From positions 1-64,000 of the forward strand of contig NZ_JAHZPC010000005.1 in assembly GCF_019929185.1 (NCBI RefSeq): DNA of 64,000 nucleotides. The letters are read 5' to 3'. Source of the DNA: Streptococcus parasanguinis. Its GTDB lineage: Bacteria > Bacillota > Bacilli > Lactobacillales > Streptococcaceae. This document shows positions 1-9,287 of this stretch, piece after piece (within the stretch, counting starts at the first letter, position 1; each line of letters begins with the position of its first letter). The translations under genes were made by a program, and so were the position numbers. The notes beneath the pieces were generated by a model, which was given only the letters and a program-made list of their open reading frames with translations, did no database searches and was not told where the DNA came from.

Positions 1-1077
1 TCTGTTTCAGAATCAGCCTCAGTGTCCGAATCAGTCTCGACATCCGAGTCGGTATCGACATCAGAATCGGCCTCAACGTCTGAGTCGGTATCGACCTCTG
101 AGTCAGTTTCAGCGTCTGAATCAGTTTCTGTATCTGAGTCAGCATCAGCCTCTGAGTCGGCCTCTACATCAGAATCAGTCTCATTGTCCGAATCAGTCTC
201 AACCTCTGAATCAATCTCTACATCTGAGTCAGTTTCAGCGTCTGAATCAGTCTCTATTTCAGAGTCAGTTTCAGCCTCTGAGTCATTGTCCGCGTCTGAA
301 TCAATCTCGACCTCGGAATCATTGTCAGCATCAACATCTGAGTCGGTCTCAACCTCTGAGTCGGTCTCAACCTCTGAATCAGTATCAACGTCTGAATCAG
401 TATCGGCCTCAGAATCATTATCAACGTCTGAATCAGTTTCTGTATCCGAATCAGTGTCAATCTCTGAATCGGTGTCCACATCAGAATCAGTTTCAACTTC
501 TGAATCAGTCTCAACCTCCGAGTCAATTTCAGCCTCTGAGTCGGTTTCAACATCCGAATCAGTGTCAATGTCCGAGTCAGCATCGACATCTGAGTCATTA
601 TCAACGTCAGAATCAGTATCAGCCTCAGAATCAGTTTCAACGTCCGAATTAATCTCTACATCTGAGTCAGTTTCAGCCTCTGGATCGGTATCGATGTCCG
701 AATCGGTTTCTACATCTGAGTCGGTATCTACATCAGAATCAGTTTCGACATCAGTATCTGCATCTGAGTCAGCATCATTGAGTACCTCTGCACCTGAATC
801 AACTTCAACATCAGTAAGTACTTCAGTTTCAGTGAGTCAATCACAATCAGGATCAACATATGGTAGCGGTTCATACTCTAACTCAATGAGCCAATCAATT
901 TCTCATTCAGAGTCATTGTCTGCATCAGCATCAGCAAGTGGATCACAAAAACACAGCCAATCTGTGGTCCTTCCAAATACTGGCGAAACAGGATCTGTAA
1001 CATCAGCTCTTCTCGGAGTAGTTACAGGGTTAGCTGGAATTGCTGGACTTACCCGACGTAAAAAGAAGGGGAACTGA
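1..1077 (+). CDS. Serine-rich-repeat adhesin, C-terminal part (5' end outside window)
   Basis: The reading frame is open from base 1, so this is the 3' end of a larger gene. About 250 codons encode an almost perfect S-x-S-E-S-[VAIL] dipeptide-type repeat. A less regular Ser/Thr/Gln segment follows, then a sortase signal: LPNTG at roughly residues 322-326, a hydrophobic stretch and a TRRKKKGN tail. SRR proteins of this family are O-glycosylated on the repeat in the cytoplasm, exported by SecA2/SecY2 and wall-anchored by sortase A, and they act as adhesins. The ligand-binding domain would lie upstream and cannot be judged here. Its repeat chemistry (E-rich, no Q) differs from the next gene, so it is a distinct adhesin and not a piece of it. 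Confidence 0.93.
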   Translation, partial: SVSESASVSESVSTSESVSTSESASTSESVSTSESVSASESVSVSESASASESASTSESVSLSESVSTSESISTSESVSASESVSISESVSASESLSASESISTSESLSASTSESVSTSESVSTSESVSTSESVSASESLSTSESVSVSESVSISESVSTSESVSTSESVSTSESISASESVSTSESVSMSESASTSESLSTSESVSASESVSTSELISTSESVSASGSVSMSESVSTSESVSTSESVSTSVSASESASLSTSAPESTSTSVSTSVSVSQSQSGSTYGSGSYSNSMSQSISHSESLSASASASGSQKHSQSVVLPNTGETGSVTSALLGVVTGLAGIAGLTRRKKKGN

Positions 1078-1103
1078 TCTAGTAGGAAATATCATTTTTT
1101 TCG

Positions 1104-1132
1104 AGTGAATCTCATGGGAGATTCACTTTTTT
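1104..1132 (+). terminator. Rho-independent terminator after first SRR gene
   Basis: A 10-bp perfect stem AGTGAATCTC/GAGATTCACT with a 4-nt loop is followed directly by TTTTT. It separates the two SRR genes transcriptionally. Confidence 0.9.
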
Positions 1133-1157
1133 CTAGTAGAATGAAGTATTTTTAATG

Positions 1158-1243
1158 TGTTACAAAAAAATTTGAAAATTAAACGATAATATATAAGTTT
1201 TTTGTAGCAAATTACTTGAATCTACGTAGTATTGCTGTATAAT
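1158..1243 (+). promoter_or_regulatory. Promoter of second SRR gene with upstream TGTTACAAAAAAA motif
   Basis: The -35 is TTGAAT (1216-1221) and the -10 is TATAAT (1238-1243), with a 16-bp spacer. The ATG is 30 bp downstream of the -10, after an AAGGGG ribosome binding site. Upstream lie TGTTACAAAAAAA (1158-1170) and a TTTTTTGTAG block near 1198-1207. The same 13-mer occurs twice in front of the lipoprotein gene at 56 kb. A role as a regulator site is inference. Confidence 0.7.
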
Positions 1244-1273
1244 GAATAATGACTACAATGTAAGGGGAATATC

Positions 1274-4200
1274 ATGCAATTTAAGCGTTCAAAAGGAAAC
1301 TTTCGTGAAACAGATCGTGTCGTACGCTTCAAATTAATTAAATCAGGAAAAAATTGGCTTCGAGCATCAACAGCTGCTCTAGGCCTCTTTCGCGTGGTGC
1401 GTGGGCAAGTGGAGGAGACCATCATTGCCAACGTGCAGCAAGATCAAATAGAAAGTAAAAAGAATGGCCAAGCCTTCTTAAAGGGTTTGATTACGGTAGG
1501 GACTGTTTTTGGTGGTGCTGTGATTGCTACGACTGCTAAGGCGGAGGATGCAACATCACTTGCACCAACGGTTTCTGAGACAAAACAGGAAACTTTGGCA
1601 GAAGTGGATAGTGTGGTTTTAGCGAAAACTTCAAGCCAGCCTTCAGAATCCAGCTCTGTTTCAGGATCAACCAGCCTTTCTACATCTGAGAGTGCGTCTG
1701 CTTCGATCAGTGAATCTACTTCTTTGTCCTTGAGCGAAGTTGGATCAACTGCATTATCAACGGCACTTAGTGAGTCTGCTCAAGCTCTAGAGTCAGAGGT
1801 AGTTGTTGAAGAGCCGACTAGTTTAGAAGAAGCCGTTGTTTTGGAACAAAATACCTCTGAAGCTGAATTGCTTCAAGAAATTGCAGGGAATTACGCATCT
1901 AAAATGACGGACAATGATCGCCGAGCAGTGGTCGAAGCTGTCATTAACAAAGTGCAGGCTGAAGTGGCTGCAAGCAATAACTTGATCCACACCAATGCCA
2001 GTGCGCAAGCTTATGCTGACCAGCGCGATCGTTTGGAGAAAGCTGTCGATGAGATGATGACGACCTTGACAGCTGCAGGTTTTGTGGGAAATACGAATAT
2101 AGATGGGAAACCTGCGATCTCTGCTCAGTTGGCTCCTCTAGCTGAGGAAACATACTTGGCTGATGATGTATTGGATATGACCCCGAACCCAGAAGATCCC
2201 AATGGTGCGAGTGTAGAAGATCCTACACTTGACACACCAGGATATGCTAAGGATCCTCATCTAGATAAAGATCTCTTAAGATTTTCGCCTGAAGAGTTGA
2301 AAAATTTTTTAGGTGAACCCTACACCAATCGTTATACATTTGGTATTTGGGACTTTGTGAATAAACAAGGAGAGTCACTTGGTTACTATGCGACTATGTC
2401 GATTGATATCAGTGAGATAGATCCGGAAAAGCATAAGGCAATGGATGTTTATTTCCGCATTGTCCGAAAATCAGATGGGGCTGAAATTTTTTCACAAACT
2501 GTATCTCCAGAAGGATATGGCCAAGATATTCAATTACCAAAAGAAGTACTAATTGGTCAGGCTCCCCTTGGGAACAAGGTTTTTAATTCGGAACCTTCTA
2601 CAGGTAATGGGACCTTTGGAATGCTGACGAATTTTATTCCGGAACAGGCTTTCTTATTCCGGAGTATTTATGATGTCATGACGCCTGAGAATCAAGGGCA
2701 ATTGATTAGGACGTATCCTAGTATCAAAATTCCATCTATGATGGGACAACAATCGACCTTCTATAGAGAAGTGGACCCGAATGGTAGATGGTTTAATGGG
2801 CAATATGAACCAACGGGGAAAGAAAGATCCTTACTAGAGTATAGAATCTACGGATTGGAAGGCCAGCATTATACAGCTTCCAATCCACGCGAATTTCCTG
2901 GTTATGTACAGGTCCCAGCGCACACCGTGTTCCCGAATCGTAAAAGTGGGGTGTTCGATAATAGTAAGAATGGGAAATCAAGAATTGAACTATTAGGGGA
3001 TGCGCGTGAGCATTTCATTAAAAGTGAAGTTGTCACCCTTAATCAAAATGGTGATTATTCTCTTCGCTACTATGTTTTAGATCCTTCTAAAATCCATGAT
3101 GTTAGTAGTGGTGATGTAGGAAATGCTAAGGTAACCGATGTATATACACTTGTTTATGAAAAAGAATTTAAACAAGATAGTACGGATAACCTTTCAGATT
3201 TAGGTGGAACTCGTAAAGTTGAAAGTAAAAACAAGGATTATTTCCTGAATGTTACACCAAAACGAATAGATTACCAACATTTTGAGTTGGATATTACAGG
3301 TTGGTTCTCTAGTAAGGAGACAGTTACATACACTGATGAGAAAACAGGAATAGAATATACTGTTCCAAAACCATTCACGGAACTTCCAAAATCGGCCTAC
3401 CTCGATAAAAATACGACCATGGTCGTTGGAGAAGATGCAACACCTCAAGGAGCAGATGGTTTTTCCAACTTCAAACAAACGATCAAAAAAATAGTAGATT
3501 CATACCCCTTAACGAGTGTGAATTATTACTATCGGAAGATGACACCGTCAGAATCTGCTTCACAATCTCAAAACTTCTCGATTTCAACTTCAGAGTCACT
3601 AGTTTCAGAATCCATTTCATCTTCTCAATCTGTTTCGGTCAGTGAGTCCGTTTCCTTGTCACAAGCATCTAGCTCCGCCAGTCAATCAGATTCACAGGTT
3701 TCAACCTCGATTTCCTTGTCACAATCTGTATCGACAAGCGAATCCAACTCGTTGATCCAGGAATCGATCTCCGCAAGTCAGTCGGAGTCGTTGATTCAAG
3801 AGTCCGTTTCAGCCAGCCAATCAGACTCGTTGGTTCAGGAATCTGTATTGGCAAGTCAATCAGATTCATTGGTACAAGCCTCCGTTTCTGCCAGCCAGTC
3901 AGAGTCATTGATTAAGGAATCCGTTTCTGCCAGCCAGTCAGAGTCATTGGTACAAGCCTCCGTTTCAGCCAGCCAGTCAGAGTCATTGATTAAGGAATCT
4001 GTATCTGCAAGTCAGTCTGAGTCGTTGCTTCAGGAATCCGTTTCGGCCAGCCAGTCTGATTCCTTGGTTCAAGAATCAGTTTCTTCAAGCCAATCTGAGT
4101 CGCTTGTTCAAGAGTCGATTTCAGCGAGTCAATCAGAGTCATTGATTAAAGAATCTGTATCAGCTAGTCAATCCGACTCACAATCAAAAGCAGCATCTAA

Positions 4201-6649
4201 GAGTGAGTCTGAAAAAGCCTCGAAATCTGTTTCGTTGAGTCAGTCGGTATCCTTATCTAATTTAGCATCTAGATCAATTTCTGTGTCTCAATCGCAGTCA
4301 ACATCGGCGGTTGGATCGGAGGAAGTGATTTCTCAACTGATTTCCTTGTCACAATCTATTTCGATGAGCAAAAAGCTGTCAGAATCCGTTTCGTTGAGTC
4401 AGTCAGAGTCGTTGCTTCAGGAATCCGTATCGGCTAGCCAATCAGACTCGTTAGTACAAGAATCCGTATCTGCCAGCCAATCTGATTCGCTGGTTCAAGA
4501 GTCAGTTTCGGCAAGTGAATCGAATTCATTGGCTCAAGAATCGATCTCAGCAAGCCAATCAGATTCGTTAGTTCAAGCATCAGTTTCCGCAAGTCAGTCC
4601 GAGTCATTGGTTCAGGAATCAGTATCTGTCAGTCAGTCAGACTCGCTGATTCAAGAATCAGTTTCCGCGAGTCAATCCGACTCGTTGGTTCAGGCATCTG
4701 TATCGTCTAGCCAATCCGATTCGTTGCTCAAAGAATCCGTATTAGCTAGTCAATCTGATTCCTTGGTTCAAGCATCCGTTTCCGCAAGTCAGTCCGAGTC
4801 ATTGGTTCAGGAATCAGTATCTGTCAGTCGGTCAGACTCGCTGATTCAAGCATCAGTTTCCGCGAGTCAATCCGATTCGCTAGTTCAAGAGTCAGTTTCC
4901 GCCAGTCAATCTGAGTCCTTGATTCAAGCATCAGTTTCCGAAAGTCAATCGCAATCTACTTCTGATGTCGAATCTAAGTCTCAAATTACAGAATCTATGT
5001 CCTTTTCTCGTTCTGATTCAATGAGTCAGTCGGAATCGCAAGTATCGACTGATTTGCAATCAACATCATTGAGTCAATCAGAATCGTTGGTTCAAGCCTC
5101 AGTTTCGGCCAGTCAATCAGAGTCATTGATTCAAGAATCGATTTCCGCCAGTCAATCAGAATCGCAATCAAAAGTAGCTTCTGAATCGGCATCTAAGAGT
5201 GAGTCTGAAAAAGCCTCGAAATCTGTTTTGTTTAGTCAGTCGGTATCCTTATCTAATTTGGTATCCAAATCAATTTCTGTGTCTCAATCGCAGTCAACAT
5301 CGGCGGTTGGATCGGAGGAAGTGGTTTCTCAACTGATTTCCTTGTCGCAATCTATTTCGATGAGCGAAAAGCTGTCTGAATCCGTTTCAAGGAGTCAATC
5401 CGAATCCTTGGTTCAAGCATCGACTTCAGCGAGCCAATCTGAGTCACAAGTTCAAGCATCAGTCTCCGCAAGCCAGTCTGAATTGTTGATTAAAGAATCT
5501 GTTTCTGCCAGTCAATCAGACTCACTGGTACAAGCCTCAATTTCTGCAAGTCAATCAGAGTCTTTGGTTCAGACCTCAGTATCTGCCAGTCAATCCGAAT
5601 CGCAATCAAAAGTAGCTTCTGAATCAGCATCTAAGAGTGAGTCTGAAAAAGCCTCGAAATCTGTTTTGTTGAGTCAGTCGGTATCCTTATCTGATTTAGC
5701 GTCTAGATCCATTTCTATGTCTCAATCGCAGTCAACATCGGCGGTTGGATCGGAAGAAGTGGTTTCTCAACTGATTTCCTTGTCGCAATCTATTTCGATG
5801 AGCGAAAAGCTGTCTGAATCTGTTTCAATGAGTCAATCCGAATCCTTGGTGCAAGCTTCGATTTTGGCAAGTCAATCAGACTCACTGGTACAAGCTTCGA
5901 TTTCAGCGAGCCAGTCGGAGTCACAAATTCAAGAGTCGATCTCAGCGAGCCAGTCAGAGTCACAAGTTCAAGAATCGATTTTGGCGAATCAATCCGAATC
6001 CTTGGTTCAAGCATCGATTTTGGCAAGTCAATCCGAATCCTTAGTACAAGCTACGATCTCTAATAGCCACTCAGATTCGTTAGTTCAAGCTTCTGCCTCG
6101 ACAAGCAAATCAGCTTCAACTTCTAATGTCGTAGCTGCATCGCAGGTTTCAGAGTCTGGATCGTTCTCTCGATCAGTTTCAGAGAGTCTATCTGCTTCAC
6201 AATGGGCATCTCATTCAGAATCTCTAGCGTCAGCCTCGCTATCGAAGTCTGACTCCTATAGCCAATCAACTTCGCTCCTTTCTGCAAGTGAATCTACTTC
6301 AACGTCGATGTCAGTGTCTGAATTCCCTTTGACAAGTGTCTCAGAATCTATGAGCGCATCATCGACAGAGAGTCAATCCCTATCGCATGAAGCTTCTGAA
6401 TGGATCAGTGTGTCTTATGCGTCAAGTTTCTCTGCTATGACCAGTCCTTCTGAGTCTGTCGTGTCTTCGTTCAGCACCTCTCACTCAGAATCTCCATCAG
6501 ATGCAAGCTCGCTAAATGCGACGCATTCTTCAGGACCTGCTCTTCCAGAGACAGGAGCCCATCCTTCGAATAATATCTTTGCTATAGTAGCTTCCATTCT
6601 TCTGTCTGGATTAGCCCTTTTAGGAATTCGGAAAAAAGATGGCAAATAG
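1274..6649 (+). CDS. Serine-rich-repeat glycoprotein adhesin, LPxTG-anchored (Fap1/GspB/SrpA type)
   Basis: 1791 aa. The N-terminal ~90 residues form the long signal peptide typical of accessory-Sec substrates: FKLIKSGKNW at 19-28 (KxYKxGKxW-type), a hydrophobic core at about 70-88 and a probable cleavage after TAKA90. A short first Ser-rich patch (~118-170) precedes an alpha-helical segment (~180-275) and a mixed beta-type region to ~755, the likely binding region. Residues ~757-1750 are the long second repeat, built of 13-residue units (S-V-S-A-S-Q-S-[DE]-S-L-[VI]-Q-[EA]) broken three times by a conserved block. LPETG is at 1757-1761, followed by a membrane segment and a KKDGK tail. The helical plus beta layout recalls Fap1 NR-alpha/NR-beta; the host ligand is not predictable. 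The ATG follows AAGGGG at good spacing. Confidence 0.95.
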   Translation: MQFKRSKGNFRETDRVVRFKLIKSGKNWLRASTAALGLFRVVRGQVEETIIANVQQDQIESKKNGQAFLKGLITVGTVFGGAVIATTAKAEDATSLAPTVSETKQETLAEVDSVVLAKTSSQPSESSSVSGSTSLSTSESASASISESTSLSLSEVGSTALSTALSESAQALESEVVVEEPTSLEEAVVLEQNTSEAELLQEIAGNYASKMTDNDRRAVVEAVINKVQAEVAASNNLIHTNASAQAYADQRDRLEKAVDEMMTTLTAAGFVGNTNIDGKPAISAQLAPLAEETYLADDVLDMTPNPEDPNGASVEDPTLDTPGYAKDPHLDKDLLRFSPEELKNFLGEPYTNRYTFGIWDFVNKQGESLGYYATMSIDISEIDPEKHKAMDVYFRIVRKSDGAEIFSQTVSPEGYGQDIQLPKEVLIGQAPLGNKVFNSEPSTGNGTFGMLTNFIPEQAFLFRSIYDVMTPENQGQLIRTYPSIKIPSMMGQQSTFYREVDPNGRWFNGQYEPTGKERSLLEYRIYGLEGQHYTASNPREFPGYVQVPAHTVFPNRKSGVFDNSKNGKSRIELLGDAREHFIKSEVVTLNQNGDYSLRYYVLDPSKIHDVSSGDVGNAKVTDVYTLVYEKEFKQDSTDNLSDLGGTRKVESKNKDYFLNVTPKRIDYQHFELDITGWFSSKETVTYTDEKTGIEYTVPKPFTELPKSAYLDKNTTMVVGEDATPQGADGFSNFKQTIKKIVDSYPLTSVNYYYRKMTPSESASQSQNFSISTSESLVSESISSSQSVSVSESVSLSQASSSASQSDSQVSTSISLSQSVSTSESNSLIQESISASQSESLIQESVSASQSDSLVQESVLASQSDSLVQASVSASQSESLIKESVSASQSESLVQASVSASQSESLIKESVSASQSESLLQESVSASQSDSLVQESVSSSQSESLVQESISASQSESLIKESVSASQSDSQSKAASKSESEKASKSVSLSQSVSLSNLASRSISVSQSQSTSAVGSEEVISQLISLSQSISMSKKLSESVSLSQSESLLQESVSASQSDSLVQESVSASQSDSLVQESVSASESNSLAQESISASQSDSLVQASVSASQSESLVQESVSVSQSDSLIQESVSASQSDSLVQASVSSSQSDSLLKESVLASQSDSLVQASVSASQSESLVQESVSVSRSDSLIQASVSASQSDSLVQESVSASQSESLIQASVSESQSQSTSDVESKSQITESMSFSRSDSMSQSESQVSTDLQSTSLSQSESLVQASVSASQSESLIQESISASQSESQSKVASESASKSESEKASKSVLFSQSVSLSNLVSKSISVSQSQSTSAVGSEEVVSQLISLSQSISMSEKLSESVSRSQSESLVQASTSASQSESQVQASVSASQSELLIKESVSASQSDSLVQASISASQSESLVQTSVSASQSESQSKVASESASKSESEKASKSVLLSQSVSLSDLASRSISMSQSQSTSAVGSEEVVSQLISLSQSISMSEKLSESVSMSQSESLVQASILASQSDSLVQASISASQSESQIQESISASQSESQVQESILANQSESLVQASILASQSESLVQATISNSHSDSLVQASASTSKSASTSNVVAASQVSESGSFSRSVSESLSASQWASHSESLASASLSKSDSYSQSTSLLSASESTSTSMSVSEFPLTSVSESMSASSTESQSLSHEASEWISVSYASSFSAMTSPSESVVSSFSTSHSESPSDASSLNATHSSGPALPETGAHPSNNIFAIVASILLSGLALLGIRKKDGK
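3543..6520 (+). repeat. Coding tandem repeats of SRR2, 39-bp units with three ~200-bp superblocks
   Basis: Degenerate 39-bp units encode 13 residues each. They are interrupted at about 4190-4395, 5165-5395 and 5595-5825 by a conserved block containing the phrases SESEKASKS, SQSQSTSAVGSEEV, SQLISLSQSISMS and KLSESVS. Serine codons are highly mixed (tca, tct, tcc, tcg, agc, agt), so the DNA is less repetitive than the protein. That pattern fits selection against recombination, or old duplications. Confidence 0.85.
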
Positions 6650-6655
6650 AACCTT

Positions 6656-6681
6656 AAAAGACCGGAATGAACCGGTCTTTT
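6656..6681 (+). terminator. Terminator after SRR adhesin
   Basis: A 10-bp stem AAAAGACCGG/CCGGTCTTTT with a 6-nt loop. The T-run lies in the 3' arm. Confidence 0.85.
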
Positions 6682-6714
6682 ATTGATCTAGAATGTCTAA
6701 GAAGTTGTGAAATG

Positions 6715-6723
6715 TGTTATAAT
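6715..6723 (+). promoter_or_regulatory. Extended -10 promoter for gtf3
   Basis: TG-T-TATAAT at 6715-6723 has an extended -10 and no convincing -35. It lies about 112 bp before the gtf3 start codon, leaving a leader of about 105 nt in which I see no clear structure. Confidence 0.45.
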
Positions 6724-6835
6724 GAATGAGGAAGTTTTCGTTGAAGGGTATGAAAAAGGTTGCTTTGTGAAAGCTCAGTTTGCCTTCATATCTTCAGGAA
6801 ATATGGGATAAAAAAAGAAGAGTCAGAGGAAAGAG

Positions 6836-7840
6836 ATGAAAATCCATTTTACAAATTTATTCGGGCAGTCTTCTCAGAGCGTGGCCCTGATGGCCCAAAA
6901 CGATATCATGAATGTCGTTCGCGAGCTTGGGGTCAATGAATTAGGGATCTACTTTTATGATCATAGCAATGAACCAGCTAGTGAATTGAACTCGCGAATG
7001 GATGGGATTTTAGCAGGCGTTGCTTTTGGGGATATCGTCTTTGTTCAATCGCCTTCTTGGAATGGGATTGAGTGGGACCGCCGTTTGGTTGATAAGTTAA
7101 AACTCCTTCAAACCAAGTTGGTCATGTTTATCCACGATGTCCCACCGCTTATGTTTGAGAGTAATTATTACCTGATGCCCAACTATATCGACATGTACAA
7201 TCAGAGTGATCTGGTCGTTGTTCCATCAGAGCAAATGTACCATCGTCTAGTATCAGAAGGGCTTACAGTTAAAAAATATGTGGTACAAAAGTTGTGGGAT
7301 TTGACCCACAGTTTGGATCTCTATACCCCGCAATTTGAGAAAAAACTGATCTTCTCAGGAAATCCGTCGCGTTTCCCTCATATCATCGACTGGAAATATG
7401 ATACACCCCTTCATGTCTATACCGAACCAGTTGAAGGAGTTGATTATTCAAAAGTCCATATTGAAGGCTGGCGAACCAAGCAAGAGTTGCTTTTGGAGCT
7501 TTCTAAGGGTGGTTTTGGGCTGGTTTGGGGAAATTCAGAGAACCCCGAGGATGAGCGAGATTACTACAAAGAAAATATTTCCTACAAATTATCGACTTAC
7601 TTATCCGCAGGTCTTCCAGTAGTGGTGCCAGACTATTTGTCAAATGCAGACTATATTCGAGAAAAAGGGCTTGGCTTTGTAGCATCCAGTCTTGAAGAAG
7701 CCAATTGTTTGGTTCAAGACTGCACAGAGGAAGCGTATGCCCAAATGGTCCAAAAAGCTCACTATACTTCTTATTTGATCCGCAATGGCTATTTCACAAA
7801 AAAATTATTCGTCGATACCATCATGGCCTTGGATGAATAA
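6836..7840 (+). CDS. gtf3: SRR glycoprotein glucosyltransferase Gtf3 (Nss)
   Basis: 334 aa, cytoplasmic. It matches the Gtf3/Nss family of SRR loci, which transfers glucose from UDP-glucose onto the O-linked GlcNAc laid down by GtfA/GtfB, the second glycosylation step. Features seen are an N-terminal Rossmann-like half (VFVQSPSWNG, MFIHDVPPL) and a C-terminal donor-binding half with SYKLSTYLSAGLPVVV, where the family binds nucleotide sugar. It is often auto-annotated as a galactofuranosyltransferase. It stands between the adhesin and secY2 with its own promoter and terminator. An SD (AGAGGAAAGAG) sits just before the ATG. This gene fits a Gtf3-type sugar extension; no further tailoring glycosyltransferases are visible on this side of the locus. 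Confidence 0.88.
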   Translation: MKIHFTNLFGQSSQSVALMAQNDIMNVVRELGVNELGIYFYDHSNEPASELNSRMDGILAGVAFGDIVFVQSPSWNGIEWDRRLVDKLKLLQTKLVMFIHDVPPLMFESNYYLMPNYIDMYNQSDLVVVPSEQMYHRLVSEGLTVKKYVVQKLWDLTHSLDLYTPQFEKKLIFSGNPSRFPHIIDWKYDTPLHVYTEPVEGVDYSKVHIEGWRTKQELLLELSKGGFGLVWGNSENPEDERDYYKENISYKLSTYLSAGLPVVVPDYLSNADYIREKGLGFVASSLEEANCLVQDCTEEAYAQMVQKAHYTSYLIRNGYFTKKLFVDTIMALDE

Positions 7841-7852
7841 CATTCAATGAAC

Positions 7853-7884
7853 AATCCTTCAGATAAACATCTGAAGGATTTTTT
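7853..7884 (+). terminator. Terminator after gtf3
   Basis: A 12-bp perfect stem AATCCTTCAGAT/ATCTGAAGGATT with a 4-nt loop, then TTTT. Confidence 0.9.
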
Positions 7885-7963
7885 GTTGAATACGGTACCA
7901 AATGGGGAAATTGAAATATTATCAAATATTAGTGACAAATGAGTATGGAAAAGTCGCAAATTA

Positions 7964-7972
7964 TGGTAAAAT
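7964..7972 (+). promoter_or_regulatory. Putative extended -10 promoter of secY2-asp5 operon
   Basis: TGG-TAAAAT lies about 90 bp upstream of secY2, after the gtf3 terminator. No other clear promoter is seen before 18.6 kb, so it may drive the whole accessory Sec operon. The -35 is not convincing. Confidence 0.4.
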
Positions 7973-8061
7973 AAGTTGAGATAAAATGCTCTAAAGGCGC
8001 ATATGTAAAGGCTGTTTCCCAGGTGGAAGAGTCAAAATGAGTAAGAGAAAGTTTAAAAGAA

Positions 8062-9279
8062 ATGTTAAAACGATCTGAAGTAGGAAAGAGATTTTGTTGG
8101 ACGATATTTTTCGTCTTTATTTATGTTTTGGGAAGTAAAATTTCCCTGCCTTTTGTTGACTTATCAAAGGCCTTGAGACTCAATGAGGGAACGACAACCG
8201 GTTTACAGCTCTCAAGTGCTGTGATGGGGGGAAACCTCCGCGGAATGTCGATCTTTTCGATCGGTCTATCCCCTTGGATGTCTTCCATGATTTTGTGGCG
8301 GATGTTTACCGTTTCAAAACGCTTTAACCTCGAAAAAACTAGTTCGGAAATTGTGGAGCGGCGAAAGATGTACGTGACCTTGACACTCGCCATTGTCCAG
8401 TCCTTGGCAGTGGCCATGTATCTCCCCTTGAAGACAGGGTTGAACTCCGGACTTGTCATTGCAGTCAATACTATGATTATGGTAGCTGGAGCCTTCTTTC
8501 TAGTTTGGCTCTCAGATCTAAATGCCGCTTTGGGGCTTGGAAGTTCTGTGGTGATCATGATGGCTGGGATGGTGATGTATCTTCCAGAAGACGTGATGCA
8601 GACCCTTTCAAGTGTCAATAATATACCAGAGATCGCTTATGTTCTGGGCGTGATTTTCATCTTGATTTTTGTCTATGTGGCAGTCTTGGTGGAATATTCC
8701 AAGTACCAGATTCCTGTCAATAAATTAGGAATCCACAACAATTTGAAAAGTTATACTTTTTTGGATATCAAGCTCAACCCAGCAGGAGGGATGCCCTTCA
8801 TGTATGCCATGACCTTGGTGTCCATTCCTCAATACGCCATGCTGTTGATCTTGTCTATGGATTCCAATGCCAAGTGGGCCGCTCATTTAGCCAAACACTT
8901 GGTGATGGGAGATCCGATTTGGATTCTTCTTTACATTCTGATGATCGCCCTACTCTCTTTTGCTTTCGCCTTTGTCAATGTGAACGGAGAAGAAATTGCA
9001 GATAAGATGATGAAGGCGTCCGAGTATATCGATCATGTCTATCCTGGAGCAGATACACGTCGCTATATCAATAAAATTGTGCTACGCTTGACGGTTTTTG
9101 GGACCTTGTATCTGATCCTCTTTACGGCGCTTCCTTTTTCCCTCTTGTTATGGGATAAAGATCTTTTGCGCTTGACCATGATTCCAGGAACCTTCCTCAT
9201 GTTTGTCGGGATGATTTACAATATCCGAGAAGAAATTCGTGCCCTTCGTGTCAATCAACGTTATACAAGAATATTCTAG
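8062..9279 (+). CDS. secY2: Accessory Sec translocase channel SecY2
   Basis: 405 aa polytopic membrane protein. It is the SecY-like pore dedicated to SRR glycoprotein export together with SecA2, Asp4 and Asp5. About ten hydrophobic segments are visible, starting with FCWTIFFVFIYVLGSKI at residues 11-27. SecY-family features include the PWMSSMILWRM stretch. Like other SecY2 proteins it is shorter than the housekeeping SecY (~430 aa). The ATG at 8062 follows a weak purine-rich site. A better SD (GGTGGAAGAG) precedes an upstream ATG at 8037 that opens only a 13-codon frame overlapping this start, possibly giving translational coupling. Confidence 0.93.
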   Translation: MLKRSEVGKRFCWTIFFVFIYVLGSKISLPFVDLSKALRLNEGTTTGLQLSSAVMGGNLRGMSIFSIGLSPWMSSMILWRMFTVSKRFNLEKTSSEIVERRKMYVTLTLAIVQSLAVAMYLPLKTGLNSGLVIAVNTMIMVAGAFFLVWLSDLNAALGLGSSVVIMMAGMVMYLPEDVMQTLSSVNNIPEIAYVLGVIFILIFVYVAVLVEYSKYQIPVNKLGIHNNLKSYTFLDIKLNPAGGMPFMYAMTLVSIPQYAMLLILSMDSNAKWAAHLAKHLVMGDPIWILLYILMIALLSFAFAFVNVNGEEIADKMMKASEYIDHVYPGADTRRYINKIVLRLTVFGTLYLILFTALPFSLLLWDKDLLRLTMIPGTFLMFVGMIYNIREEIRALRVNQRYTRIF

Positions 9280-9287
9280 GAGTAACC

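Noticed and set aside
254..640. Long minus-strand reading frames opposite the SRR genes
   Set aside because: They arise from the biased S-x-S-E codon pattern read backwards; no ribosome sites or family signals.
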